A stretch of 64,000 bases of DNA from Hymenoscyphus infarciens (GCA_001414345.1 LLCB01000068.1:150690-214689); one strand, 5' to 3'; shown: positions 1 to 12,489, counted from the first letter of the stretch. Made by a program: numbers and translations. Notes: generated by a model from the sequence alone, not told the origin.

Positions 1-317
1 TGTAACAGCACTTTGCTAGCCTGTGGGTGGTTGCTTATAAACGTACCAGACCTGATTTCCTCGTACCATTTAAGTGGAGGTGCCGTATTGCGCTTATTAT
101 AACGCTTAGTTATTCTCACCCTATATAACGGACAAAATCGATTTGTTATAGTCTTAGCCTCTGGCGGTGAGTACTAAGACGATGTGACTGTAGGAATTTT
201 GACATAATAGCAGAGTTGTTGCTTAGGTTGTTGACAATCGTGGTGTTAAGGGCTGATGATGCCGATGAAGTGAAGTGTAGAAGCAAGAGAGGAGGCATAG
301 TAAATAAAAGCGGCACC
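1..317. other. Unassigned sequence left of the nested transposons
   Basis: Base composition is less skewed than the following block and CpA/TpG are still present, so it has not been strongly hit by RIP. No convincing reading frame is visible; the short frames on both strands overlap one another and resemble nothing I recognise. It begins with TGTAACAGC, a typical fungal gypsy LTR terminus, so it could be part of another LTR, but no partner is visible in the window. Confidence 0.3.
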
Positions 318-325
318 TTAGGGCC

Positions 326-517
326 TGTGACAGTCCCAGTCACATACGTCACTCACGTGACCAGGTTGGCCCGAGGCTTTGCCGAGGCTTCGCTTAATGT
401 ATATAAATAAAGCTAGAGTGCCTATACTCTTCGCTTTTCTCTTTAGTTTAGTTTTCCTTAATATTAGGTACTATTCTATAAGCACTCTCTTTAGTATATT
501 TATAAAGGGCTATTATA
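326..517 (+). repeat. 5' LTR of gypsy copy A
   Basis: 192-bp direct repeat partner of 5936-6123. It starts TGTGACAGTCCC and ends in a degraded form of CTGTTACA. It holds a TATATAAATAAA box near 398-411. It is the least RIP-mutated of the four gypsy LTRs: CACGTGACC and GCCGAGGC survive here but are TpA-converted in the 3' LTR. Confidence 0.88.
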
Positions 518-3500
518 CTAAAACTAAACTCTCTCTCTTTATCTAGGAAGGCTTTTACTAATATTCTAACTATAATATATATATTTACTTATATTAAATC
601 TACTAAATTTATTATCCTCTTCTATAAAGCCTAACCTATTTACATTAAGTAGTAAGGTCTAGTATTCTTCTATTAGCTACGTTAAGTCTTTTAAAAGTAA
701 CTTATTAACCTAAAAACTATTCTACCTTACTTTAGAGTTAGTAGAGCTAATCCCTCTTCCCCTTTTTATTAATATTATATTCTAATTTAGCTTAAGAACT
801 TAACTTAAAAAAATATATATATTAGCTATTACTATACTACTACTACCTCCTCCTACTAAAGTAACTACTAGTTCCTTATAGTATAAGATTCTTAAATTAT
901 CTCTACCTAACTCTACCTTATAATAAATCCTTAAAGTAATAACTTTATTAATAAGTAAAGTTTATAAACTTAAAGTAAATACTTTAAATATAGCTAGTAC
1001 TTCTTATTAATATACCTTTATTTAGTTATAAACTCTTAATATAACTTATTCTTCTTCTATAGTTCTATTATCTAAGAAGATAAGTAAGATAGCTAATCCT
1101 TACTAATTTACTATAAAAGACGAATTTACTTATATAACTTAGGAAACTAAAATTATAATAAAGTTATCTATTAATACTAACTATTTTAAGTTTAAAGAAG
1201 TAAAGATAAATTTAATTTACTATTATACTTCTAGAAAAGCCTAAAACTATATTTACCTAAGATATAAGTTTAATACTATTAACTAGTTCTATAGTTATAA
1301 AGAGATATTAACTTACTTTTAAAACATTGCTATTAGCTCTTACTTATATTAAGAAGCTTATATTTAATACTAAGACCTTATTATATTAAAGATAGAAACT
1401 TTTTATAACTTCTATACTAAGTTTTAATAACTTATAGATAAAGCTAAAGTTCTTTTATAAGACTAGGTAGAAGACTTATAGAATAAGTTAACTTTTATAC
1501 TATATTAATCTCTTATTATTACTAAGTTTTAAGCTAAGAGAGATATAAACTTCTTTTATAATCTTATAAGTAGTATTAATAGTAACTTTTAAAATCTTAC
1601 TTCTTAAAGAGTATAAGTAATAAACTTTCCTTCTACTTTAAACCTATATACGCTTACTCCTACGCCTACTAGCCTTTCTTCCTTTATAGCCTTTTTTATC
1701 TCTCTTAAACGCTCTAACACCTCTACTATAAATAATTACTTAACTCTAGGACTATTAGATAAGTACTTTAACTATAGTAAGCCTAGTTATTATATTAAGG
1801 ATTATCTAAAGCTAAAGATATATAAGGTTAACTTTAAAAAGCTTAAAAGAAAAGATACTAGCTTAGAGTTAGGAAATAAAGAAGCTTAAAAGAAGACTCC
1901 TTCTTAGATAAATATAGGATTAATCTCTCTAAGATTAATCTATAGTTATTAATTAGTAGAAAAGCGTTTACTTTACTTAGTATAATAACTATTAATAGAT
2001 TTAATATATAAACTACTACTTTTAATAACCTTAGAGTAAATACCTTTTCTTTTATAAATATATAACTTAGTTATAACTTTATAAAGTTTTATAGTTTAAA
2101 AACTAAAAGACTTTCTACCTCTATTAAGATTTATAGATATAATAGAGAAATTAAGAGTAAAGCTATATACTATCTTCTTTTAAATTATATCTTAGATAAT
2201 TATAAATTTTTTAATATACTATTTATTCTCTTAGACTTAGGTTTATATAATATTATTCCTAGCTAGAGGTTCTTTAAGTACTTTTATATTAATATTAATA
2301 TAACTTATTAGAAACTACTCTAGCCTAATAACCTTAAGCCTTACTTCTCTACTTAATAGCTAACTCCTCTCTCTTAAGACGCTATATAACTAAAAGACTT
2401 TATACTCTCTTATTAAGATAAAGCTAATACTTATAACTAAGTTATAAAAATAGATAAATAGCGTTAATAAGATAGAAGGCTCTTAAAGCTTATAGATTAC
2501 CTTAAAATTAATACTATAACCCTAGCTAGTTATACCTCGACTATATATAGTAAGAGAGGCTATAAGTTCTTAATATAAGTAAAATACTAGGTTATAAAGA
2601 AAGAACTTAAAGGTATTATAAAGAAGGTACTTACTCTAGTATACTATTAGAAACCCTTTATCTTAAAAAAGTTAGACTCTATTATTAATATTTTAGCTAT
2701 TTTAGTTATAGAAATATATTATTACTTACTCTAAGAGAATAGTAAGATGTTTACTACTAGTATATATGAAATTAATACTATTATAGCTAATTAAGAACTA
2801 GATATAGCTTCTAATATTACTCTTTCTAATAAGTACTAGGACTTTAAAAAGGTATTTTCTAAGACTATTTTAGATACTCTCTTACCTTACTAATACTATA
2901 ACTATAAGATTAATCTTAAAGGTCTAAATACTTTTAGATATTCCTCTTTATATAAGATATCTATAAAAGAGTTATTAGTTATAAAGGAATATATCTTAGA
3001 GAATCTTTATAAAGGGTTTATTAAATATAGCTAGTCCTCTTTTACTACTCTTATTCTATTTATAAAGAAAGTAAATAGAAGGCTACGTTTCTATATTAAC
3101 TTTTAAAAACTTAATAATCTTATTTAAAAAGACTACTATCTATTACTTCTAATTAATAAAACACTTATATATATTAGTTAAGCTTATATTTTTACTAAGC
3201 TAGATATCTAGTAAGCCTTCTACTATATATAAATAGATCTAGATACTAAGGAATTAACTACTTTTTATACCTACTATAGAATATATAAGTATAAGGTCTT
3301 ACTATTTAGTCTAATAAATAGCCTATCTACCTACTAGTACTATATAAACAACGTCTTATTTAACTATCTAGATAACTTCTACTTTATCTACTTAAATAAT
3401 ATCCTTATCTACTTATTAAACGTCTTTAAATATAAAGAGTATATATAAAAAGTCTTTTAATATCTTAAAAATACTAGGTTATAGATTAATATTAAAAAGT

Positions 3501-5935
3501 ATAAGTTTAATATTAAGAAGATAAAATACCTTAGATTTATTATTAGTACTAATAGTATTAAAGTAGACTCTAAAAAGGTCTTAGTAGTATAGAAATAGTA
3601 AGCTCTAAAGATAGTAAAAGGTGTTTAGAGCTTTCTTAGTTTCTATAACTTCTACTAAAGGTTTATCTAGAACTATAGTATAATTATAAAGCTCTTAATA
3701 CGTCTAATATAAAATAACGTACCTTTTAATTTTAATAAGGAGTACTAGGAAACGTTTAAAGACCTAAAGGTAATACTTACCTTTATATTAATCCTCTACT
3801 ACTACTCTCTTAATCTCTCTATTATAATTAAGATAGACGCTTTAGATAGAATTATTACTAGAGTATTATAATAATAATAAGCTAATAGAGAATAGTACCT
3901 TATAGCCTACTTTAGTAAGACTATATCTCTAGCTAAGTATAACTATAAAATATATAATAAAGAGTTACTTACTATTATATACTTACTTATAAAATAAAGA
4001 CTAGAACTATAAAGTACTTATTTAAAAATCTATATTTATACTAATTATAAGACGCTTAAGTACTTTATAACTACTAAGTAACTTACTACTTATTAAGTAA
4101 GGTAGACTAAAGCTTTAGCTAAGTACTATTTTATTATTATATTCTATTTAAAGTATAAGAATAGTAAAATAGATACTTTAACTTATAAAGTAAATAAGAT
4201 ACACTTATAGAAAGAACTTAAAGAGTAGTATTAGACTTATATACTCTTAATAAAGGAATAAGTTAATATAGAAGTACTTAAAGACCTAGAGGTTAAAATA
4301 AGCTCGATTATACTAGCTCTAGTTAATAATAACTACTTCTAAGAATTATTTATACTTTTAAAACGAATTTACTAAGTAAATAAAGATACTATAATACTTT
4401 AAGCTATATAAGTATAAGCTAAAACTAATACTAATTCTCTATATACTTTAGAGAAAGGCCTTTTACTTTACTAAAACTACTTAGTAGTATTAGACGTAGA
4501 TATACTAAAAATAGACTTAATTTATAAGGCTTATAATTAAATACTTTTAGCTTACTTAGAGAAGGATAAGACCTACTAGATTCTATGTTTAAGATATATC
4601 TAGTAAAATATAAAAGCTAATATTATAAGATATATATAAAACTATTATAATTATAGAAGAGTAGACGTTTTTTAAGATAAAATACTTAGCTATCTATACC
4701 TACTCCTAGTACTACTATATATATAGTAATATATAGCTATAGATTTTAAGTCCTTTCTAGTTAATAAGTATAGTTATAATAACGTGTTTATAGTAATAAA
4801 CTACTTATTTAAATAGTCTATTTTAATACTCTACTATAAGAATATTACTTCTAAATAGATAGTAAGGTTATATATTAAACATATTCTATAATATTATAGG
4901 ATTCTAGAAAGTATAATATTAGATAGGAGCTCTTACTTTATTACTATGTTCTAGAGAGAGTTTACTTAAATCCTAGATATTTAGCTTTAACTCTCGACTA
5001 TAAACCACGCTTAAATAGATAGCTAGACTAAGATTATAAATTAATACCTTAATTAGTACTTATAGCTATATATTAATTATTATTATACTAATTAGTTTAA
5101 GATCCTTCTAATAATAGACTATATATAGTTAGTACTACCTTATAATACTATTAGAATATTACCTTTTAAGTTATAGAAGAGATATATACTAAGAACCTCG
5201 TTTAACTAGTAAATACTAGAACTAGCTAATATAAAAGAACAGCTATTATAAGAAGAGGCTATAGTAGTTATAAAGATAATCTAAGAGGTTTTAGACATTA
5301 GTTAAGTAAATATGTTAAAAGCTTAATAAAAGAAGAAATAAGATATAAATAAATATAAACGAGATATTAATTTTAAAGTAGGAGATATAGTCTTTATTAT
5401 AATAAAGGACTAGGTAACTTAATAACTAAGCTAAAAGCTAGACTACTAGATAGCTAGCCCTTTTAAGATTTTTAAAAAAGTAGGTTCTACTTTCTAATTA
5501 TAACTACTAGCTTCTATTAAAGTTTACTCTATCTTCGCTTTTAAGAAGTTATATAAGGTTATAAATAATCCCTTACTAAGATAGGTAGTTATACTACTCT
5601 TATTAATTATTATAAACGAAGAAGAGGAATAAGAGGTCGAAGAAATACTAGCTAGTAAGAAGAGATAGTAGTCTCTTTATTACTAAATTAAGTAAAAAGG
5701 CTATAATAAAGACCTTAATTAGTATCTAGCTTAATAACTAATATATATACTATAACTAGTAGAGAGGTTCTATTTAGAGAAGCTAAAGATAGCTAGTCTC
5801 TTAGAAGCTCTTCTACTATAGAAAATAGTATATAAGGCTAGGAGAGAGGATTATAGTAAGCTAGAGCTTAATACTCTTATATTAAAAGAGGATAAAGCCG
5901 CTTAGTTATAAGAGGCTCTTTTAAGAGAGAGGTAG

Positions 5936-6123
5936 TATAATAGTCCTAGTTATATACGTTACTTATATAACTAGGTTAGCCTAAGGCAATACTCTAGCTT
6001 TACTATATATAAATAAAGCTAGAGTATTTATACTCTTTACTTTTCTCTTTAGTTTAGTTTTCCTTAATATTAGGTACTATTCTATAAGCACTCTCTTTAG
6101 TATATTTGTAGAGAGCTGTTATA
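5936..6123 (+). repeat. 3' LTR of gypsy copy A
   Basis: 188-bp partner of the LTR at 326-517. Differences are mainly C-to-T and G-to-A, for example CAGTCCCAGTCACAT read as TAGTCCTAGTTATAT, the pattern expected from RIP at CpA. The end reads CTGTTATA in place of CTGTTACA. Confidence 0.88.
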
Positions 6124-6667
6124 GAGCCTGTTTAGCACGTATATAATTCAATTTAGATATATACGATTTATATACGAGTATAAAGTCAAAAGATACTCGT
6201 ATATATCTCTTTATATTATAAGTTTAACTATAAATATATTCTATATCGTTTAGCTCGTATATATATTTCAGTGTATATTTCGTTAACTTTAGTAGTTATA
6301 GTAGTAGGTAATAGTAGTATAGGAGAAAAGATGTATATATATATAAAAGTTAATAGTTAAGAGGTTAAAAGAGTATATTATTCAATTTTAGTAGCGTATA
6401 TCTTTATATATATATTTAAAGAATATATACGAGCAAAAGTGTGTACTATAATATATGCTAGCCAAATATAATAATATATATACATATATTATATATATAC
6501 ATATTATTCTTAGTAGTATATATATTAAAAAAGGACTAATATATACGAGCTAAACAGGCTCTTAAATAAGAAAGACACTATATCGTTACACGTATAACTT
6601 AAATAACAAATATCTGAAAAAATCTACAAAAATACGACAGAATAGAGAAGTGACTATTTAATTATAG

Positions 6668-7360
6668 TTATCTCTTCAGTTATTCTTATACTCTACGTGA
6701 TTTAGTAGAACACGGTTCTAACCTTATATTTCCAGCTCTAACGCGACTAAATATTTAAATCATTATCTTATTCTTTAAACTCTACTAAAGTATATAACGA
6801 TGCTGAAATTCAACGATGATTTACCTATAATCTTATGTTTAAAAAGCTCTACTAAAAAAATGATCATTTTAGCGTAAGTTAGCCTATATTACCTACTCCT
6901 ACTACTTCTACTACTTCCACCGCTACTTTTATACTCTTTTATCCTTCTTTTTAATTAATATGCCTCTTCTAGGATAGCGCAAGGCTAATGCTAATAAGCT
7001 AGGACGAAAAAGTCTACCAAAAGAGCCTTAAAAGCTACTAAAAAAGTCCTCTCAAAGAGAGGGCCTCTCAAAGAGAAGGCCTCTTAAAGAGAAGGCCTCT
7101 CAAGTGCGCGGCGCGCCTACCTTACACACGTCAAACCAAGAGCTGGTATAAGCAGTGTAACATACCTATTTATAGTAGAAAGAGGTGGAAAGAGCTTTAA
7201 TTCAGATTTTGATATCTTGGCACTCCTAAACTGGCTTAGCAGCATCGTAGTTCGAAGCTACCTAGATTTTAGTCTGAAACTACCCCAAATGAGAGTAGTT
7301 TTAAACCGGTCTGCTGAACGCGTCTGCACGTGGGGTGTAAGGATAACTGAAGGGATAAGT
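6668..7360 (+). repeat. Repeat family Q, copy 1
   Basis: About 700 bp shared with 59266-59980. It starts with TATCTCTTCAGTTATTC and includes a poly-pyrimidine run of CTACTTCTACTACT units, an ATG-led basic stretch broken by stops (from about 6960), and a 64-residue open frame (7217-7411, no ATG start) with the sequence LLNWLSSIVV near its beginning. I do not recognise the protein. This copy is much less RIP-mutated than the one at 59 kb, especially after 7.1 kb, so it marks the edge of the AT-rich block. Likely a mobile element remnant. Confidence 0.6.
7048..7096 (+). repeat. 16-bp minisatellite within repeat Q
   Basis: Three and a half tandem units of CCTCTCAAAGAGAAGG with small variations. 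The second Q copy near 59660 has only about one to one and a half units, so the array expanded here or contracted there. Confidence 0.75.
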
Positions 7361-7674
7361 TTCATATTATACTACTCTGGGGGTTTGGCGTTTAGTCACG
7401 CAAGTGTCTAAGAGGACCTAGATACTCCGAGATAATGAAGTCAAAGTTTGTAAACTGGTGTGTTAATAATTTCAATCGTTTCAAATTTGTAGAGCAAATA
7501 TTTCAATTATTTGTATAGTCAGTCTTCTTCAGAGAGGACGCTTCGGCGTTAAAGATTCCTTGTGCTACCTCGGCGTTAAGACCATCCAGCTTATCGCGAT
7601 AAGAAATTTACAACCGGCTCCCGTCGCTCTCCAAAACAGTCTCCAACGACAAGAGGGTCATGAAAAGCTAACCA

Positions 7675-9729
7675 ATGGCTCAATCGAAGGGAATTGTCCT
7701 CTTCGCAATCCTCAGCACCGCTTTCCTTGCCCTCGTAGCAAGTGTCCTGCTCACCGACGCTACATCCTCGAAGAAGAAGCTCTATTGCGTTTCCGATAGC
7801 GCTTCCTATCATGTCACCACCCTCAATTCCACCTTCCCTCGAGCGAAATGTTTCCGCGTAGAGAATGGCATATACACCGAAGTCCTCGAGGACATCCCAG
7901 AGGCCAATGGCCAGGAAATCACATACCTGGGCGGATGGGTTCTGCCAGGAATAATCGAGTCGCATGGCCATATCCTGCAGTACGGGGAGATGCTCGAATC
8001 CGTCTCGTTATATGAGGCGGATAGCATGCAAGAAGTTAGAAAGAGAATCGCAGATTTCTTGGAGGAGCATAAGGGAGAGGGATATGGGACGCGAGAGAAG
8101 TGGATTCGAGGCATTGGGTGGGATCAGAAGAATTTCGGGGGTGTCATGCCTACCGCTGTGAGTCTACCAAATTGTCGCCTCGCAATTGGGATATGTACTG
8201 ATTGGAAATAGGAAGAGCTCGGTGAAGATCCTGCGCTGGCGGATTTGTATATTATGCTAGACCGCGTTGACGTCCACTGCGTCCTTACCTCCCAAAAAGT
8301 GCTCGACCTCCTCTCGAATCCTCTTCCCGAAGCCCCTCCCGGAGGAGTCGTAGTCACGGATCCTGGGCCAGGAGTCTTCTGCGATAATGCACAAGACTCC
8401 CTGATCCTACCTCTTGCACCAAAGCCCGACGTTGCACAAACGACAAGGTGGATTAAGAGGGCAATGGCTGAATTGAACAAGGTTGGTATCACCGGGGCAG
8501 GTATTGCTGGAGTACGACCAGACGATGTTGAAATATTAGAGGGTATGGCTGCAAAAGGTGACTTGACTGTTCGTATCAATGTCATGCTTGAATGTGCTGA
8601 GAGAAATACTTATTGTCCCGAAGAGATCAAAGATTTGAAGCTGGCTAATGAACCTAGCACGAATAATATGTTGATACTTGGTGGTGTGAAGCTATTTGCA
8701 GATGGTGCTTTGGGCTCGTGGGGTGCTGCTCTGCTTGAACCCTACAGTGACAAGCCGGAAACGAGTGGTACAATGTTGATCAATGAGACCGAGTTGACAA
8801 ATGTGGTTCATGATGTGAGTTGCACCCGAGTCAAAGTATTCTTGTTCGTACTAATCCTGGTGCATAGTGGTATAATGCTGATTTACAAGTCAATGTGCAT
8901 GCTATTGGCGATAGAGCCAACAGAGCAGCCATAGATGCATTTGAGAATGTACTAGGAAAAACCTGCAACGGCTGTAACTCTGAGCGGAGGCTTCGGATTG
9001 AGCATGCACAGATCATCGTTCGTTCTTGCTTATGATCCCCCAATTTTCTCAAAATATTGGACATTACTTACTGTCTACATATAGCATCCCAAAGATCAAT
9101 TCCGCCTCGCCCGTCTCGGAATAATTCCCTCCATCCAGCCAACCCACGCCACATCAGACATGGCCTATGCCCTCTCACGCCTGGGTCAAACCCGTTTAGA
9201 CCAAAGTGCCTACCGCATGTCCACCCTTTTTCCTCCACCAACTTTCAAAAGTCCTTATCCAGGCCCCGTTCTCGGTTCCGACTTTCCTGTGGAACCACCA
9301 AACCCATTTCACGGCATGTTTGCCGCTGTCACGCGTCTCTCGCCTTTGACCCTTGACAGTCCTTCGGGGAAAGGGGGTTGGCATCCAGAGGAAAAGTTGA
9401 GTATTGAACAAGCTCTTAGGGGCTTTACTGTTAATGGTGCTTATGGGTGGTTGAAGGAGGGTGATTTGGGGAGTATTGAGGTTGGTAAGCTCGCTGATTG
9501 GGTGGTGGTTGATCGGGATATTTTAGGGGATTCGAGTGGGATGAGCTTGATTGATGTGGAGGTAAGGGAGACTTGGGTTGGTGGACGAAAGGTGTTTGGC
9601 CAGAAGGAAGTGATCGAGGTGAAGGGATGGGAGCATCAAGTGAAAGACTGGCTCATGTGGTCGAGAGATATAATCAATGGTAACATGTGGTGGATGGGAG
9701 AAGGCATTAGTGCACCTCGGAATGACTAA
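7675..9729 (+). CDS. Amidohydrolase family 3 (YtcJ-like) metal-dependent hydrolase
   Basis: Four exons: 7675-8157, 8212-8814, 8868-9017, 9085-9729, all joining in phase 0, giving 626 residues. Members of this family hydrolyse C-N bonds of amides or formamides with bound divalent metal; the substrate here is unknown. Residues 7-27 form a hydrophobic segment, so the enzyme is probably secreted or membrane anchored. Metal-site features are visible in order: SHGH (His97, His99) after the start of the barrel, Lys321 in [15 protein letters not shown], His373 in HAIGDRAN, His408 in RIEHAQI, and Asp478 in [11 protein letters not shown]. The position usually DGH reads DVH (181-183). Introns are 54, 53 and 67 bp with GTGAGT, GTGAGT and GTTCGT donors. 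The first ATG of the open frame was taken as start. All key residues are present, so it looks functional. It is the first gene inside the island after the AT-rich block. Confidence 0.88.
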
Positions 9730-9925
9730 TTCTGTAACCCAGTTGCTCCTGTTTCAACCCTCTTTTAGGCATCATCACGTGCTGTCGCGCCGATCTCGTG
9801 GCTGCCTGGAAGTCTAGTCGCGTCTCGCTAACTCGTTTGTCCCTTTATATTTATCCCTTCCACATCCCTCTCGCCATCATCCATTCAACCTCTCTCCAAA
9901 TCATACCACAACACGAATAAACAGA

Positions 9926-11547
9926 ATGCCTCCATCAGACTCCCAAGGTGCCTTGGATGCCAACACCGAGGCATTGCAAACCCTCAGCCAAGCTGTCTAC
10001 AACTATGAATCCAGCTTCTGCGTAGGCGGTCAAATCCCCATCCATAATCAAGTTACACAAACTTCAGCAGATTCCAATGCTCCGGCATCGAGCGCTTCAG
10101 CTGTCAATCCTACCTCTCCGGTCATTCTCCATTGGACCCTCCCAAACGAAGCTCCACGGGCCCTTACTCTCCAATTTCCCATTACCGAATCCAGCTCCGA
10201 GACATTCAACCATCTTCTCAAGGCATGCGATCCGGCAACGTTTGGACGTGGACAAAAGGATATTCTCGACGAGACATATCGCAAGGCTGGAAAACTTGAT
10301 AATACTCAGTTCACCGTTTCCTTCCATCCCGCTGACCATGGCATTCTTGATACGATTGCCCAGACATTGTTGCCTACTCTCATTCCTAATGACGAGAGAG
10401 CCGACCATCGAGGTGTTCAGGCTGAATTGTATAAATTGAATGTGAGTTTGATTTTGTCTTTCTTGAGGAAGCTGCCTTGAAACTAACATGGCATCAAGGT
10501 CTACTCCGGCCCCGGTGGCAAGTTCAAGGCCCACGTTGATACCCCGAGAGGAAAAAAGCAATTCGGTTCACTTGTCGTCTGTCTACCCGCCAAGTTTGAA
10601 GGTAGATAAGCCAACACCAAACAACTTCTTTGCATAGGTGCTTACAAGCTAACACATTTAACTTCCTAGGTGGTCAACTCCGGGTCTCCCACAAAGGCGT
10701 CTCCAATTTCTTTGACTGGGGCTCCTCAAACCCCGACGGCATCCAATGGGCAGCTTTCTACAGCGATTGCGAGCACGAGATCCTGGAAGTTACGGAGGGT
10801 CATCGTATCACTCTGACCTACAATCTCTACTTCACTCGGCGTATCGACGCAACGTTGCAAGCATTTCCCAGCGTTGAACCCCAAAGCTTCCCTCTCTTCA
10901 CGGTTGCTCAGGCCATGCTAAAGAATCCCGATTTCTTCCCACAAGGTAAGACCCGTGGATGCTGCCCTTGGACTTTCAAGCTAATTGTACTAGGTGGTAC
11001 CATCGGATATTGTTGCGTCCATCGATATCCACATACCCATGGCAGCGCCAAGGTCCTCATGCCCCATGCCTTGAAAGGTTTAGATTGCATTTTCCTCGCC
11101 GTGTTTCGTGCTCTGGGTCTTAGGACCAAAGCCCAGCCGGTGATGGAAGAAGAGTGCCTCGATGATTATGATGAGGATGAGGATGAGGATGAGGAAAATG
11201 CCAACGATGGGAAAGATCGATTAGGTACTGAATTCCATGAAATGACAGAGGGTAACAACGATAGTGAAGGCTTGAATTGGAAGGAGAAGCGCGAGGTATT
11301 TGTTTCACCCACATTTTCTTTTTGAATGTGACTTGGGGATGAGACTAACTAGAAACAGAGTGTGGAGCGCAACTGGCCACATGAACGAAAGCTTGTTCAC
11401 TGGCTTCATGGTGCTAGGGATGTTCCACAGGAACTTGCTATCTTTGGAATTGCATATGGCAACGAGGCTTCATTGGATACTATGTACTCTCAAGCTGCTA
11501 TCATCGTTACGATTCCCAAGATTGGTGAAGTGGGTAGAAAGTGGTGA
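9926..11547 (+). CDS. Fe(II)/2-oxoglutarate-dependent oxygenase (prolyl 4-hydroxylase-like)
   Basis: Five exons: 9926-10441, 10499-10601, 10670-10945, 10994-11295, 11359-11547, giving 461 residues. Enzymes of this fold use Fe(II), O2 and 2-oxoglutarate to oxidise a substrate; many fungi have this uncharacterised subfamily and the substrate is unknown. The iron site is His184-x-Asp186 (GGKFKAHVDTPR) and His242 in YSDCEHEI; Arg252 (EGHRITLTYNLY), ten residues later, is placed to bind 2-oxoglutarate. A later block GGTIGYCCVHRYPHT is also typical of the subfamily. An acidic run (DEDEDEDEE) sits between this block and the C-terminal region, which carries FGIAYGNEASLD. Intron 3 (48 bp) is a multiple of three with no stop, so its retention would add 16 residues. 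It is co-directional with the amidohydrolase, 196 bp downstream. Confidence 0.85.
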
Positions 11548-11962
11548 TTGGATTGACTCTGTCTTCCTTCCCTGTTTCAACCAGGCGAATAGGATGCGAA
11601 GAATGCATACTTTTTTTCTTTCTTCCAAGGTTTACGATCGTGAAAGGTTGGTGGGGGTATTTTCATGACGTGATGGAATTTACCTTTTCATGGTCCTTCG
11701 GTCTAGTTACGATGAGCAGAATTAGGATCAACGAGTTCAAAAAAACATTCGGAGGGACCCTCTACCAAAAAGAATCAAATTGAAATCAATTCTTTCTTTT
11801 TATGGCTCTCCATTATTTTATTTCTCACCTTTCCCTCCTTCGTCTCTCGATCCCCTCTCCTCAACCCAACTGTCCCTAACCTTCTCCCCCTCGCCCCTAT
11901 GTGGTCCTTGCTGCGACCTCTTCCCACTTCCCTGACCTCCGCCCCGCTTGTAAAAATCCAGC
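11548..11962. other. Convergent intergenic region
   Basis: Between the plus-strand oxygenase and the minus-strand cupin gene. Pyrimidine-rich 3' UTR-like sequence is seen from 11780 to 11960. No open frame of note. Confidence 0.5.
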
Positions 11963-12387
11963 CTAAGCACTCGCACTTAGCGCACTAATTTTAGCAAGAA
12001 CCACCTCCCTATACTCCTCATCAATAACAACCAACCCCATAACCCCCTCCTTTTCAAGAATCTCTTCCAGCTTTTCAGTCTCCAACACGAAAGTAACGAA
12101 GATGGAAGCTTCCTCGGTAGCGGAGGCGTTATCACTTATGCGGTGTCGACAACCAGGGGCTTCGTAGAAGGAGTCGCCGGTGCGCTTTATGGTCATTGGT
12201 TGGTCGTTTATCTTGGTTGCGTGTGTTAAAATGAGTACTAGAGGAAGTGGGCTTTGGGAGGGGATGAAAGGGGTTAGGGATAGTTACTTTGTTTAAGACG
12301 GAGCCGCTTAGGACGTGGACTGCTGCGAAGGCTCCAGCGTGGGTGTGTGGTGGAGTTGAGGAATTTGGGGGAAATGTGACTTTGAGG
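11963..12387 (-). CDS. Small cupin-domain protein (5' end unresolved)
   Basis: Two exons are clear on the minus strand: 12387-12288 and 12211-11963, joined by a 76-bp GTAACT...AAG intron in phase 0. Together they read ...VTFPPNSSTPPHTHAGAF, then VLSGSVLNK-INDQPMTIKRTGDS, then FYEAPGCRHRISDN, and end at a TAG near 11963. This is the single cupin barrel of small fungal proteins, with the two metal-binding His of PHTH and a third in GCRHR. Function is unassigned. Upstream of 12387 there is a good branch site (TACTAAC) and CTAG acceptor, so at least one more exon exists; an in-phase frame ends at 12484 with a GTGAAA donor, but I find no ATG in it. Start codon therefore not called. Part of the gene may be missing or the first exon may lie elsewhere in 12.5-12.9 kb. 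Confidence 0.7.
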
Positions 12388-12489
12388 CTAGGACTTTGTT
12401 AGTATACTGAAACTAGATGTAAGGAATTGAAAGGGGGATGGTATCCTAAGATTGTTTTATCGGTTGTGTTTAATAGTTTTCACTTGTAG

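Larger units (their letters stand above)
326..6123 (+). mobile_element. Ty3/gypsy LTR retrotransposon, copy A, RIP-degraded
   Basis: A 5.8-kb element with direct LTRs at 326-517 and 5936-6123. The plus strand keeps recognisable gypsy order: a gag-like region, reverse transcriptase with the YLDDILIY-type box at 3371-3412 (both catalytic aspartates now read as Asn), and an integrase-like segment near 4917-4950 (DRxSxFIT). Frames are full of TAA/TAG and CpA/TpG are nearly absent, so it cannot encode protein. Flanks are GGGCC and GAGCC, a five-base target duplication with one G-to-A difference. Copy B at 44071 is its close relative. Order gag, RT, integrase supports Ty3/gypsy and not copia. Confidence 0.88.
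321..6561. mobile_element. Small TIR element (MITE-like), split by gypsy copy A
   Basis: The element is in two parts: bases 321-325 and 6124-6561, about 440 bp once the LTR element is removed. Its ends are inverted: GAGCCTGTTTAGC at 6124 and GCTAAACAGGCTC ending at 6561. TTA flanks both sides (318-320 and 6562-6564), which fits a three-base target duplication as in PIF/Harbinger elements. It has no coding capacity and the interior is A/T-rich. A related left end with the same TTA flank occurs at 41459. A TA target (Tc1/mariner type) cannot be excluded. Confidence 0.65.
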
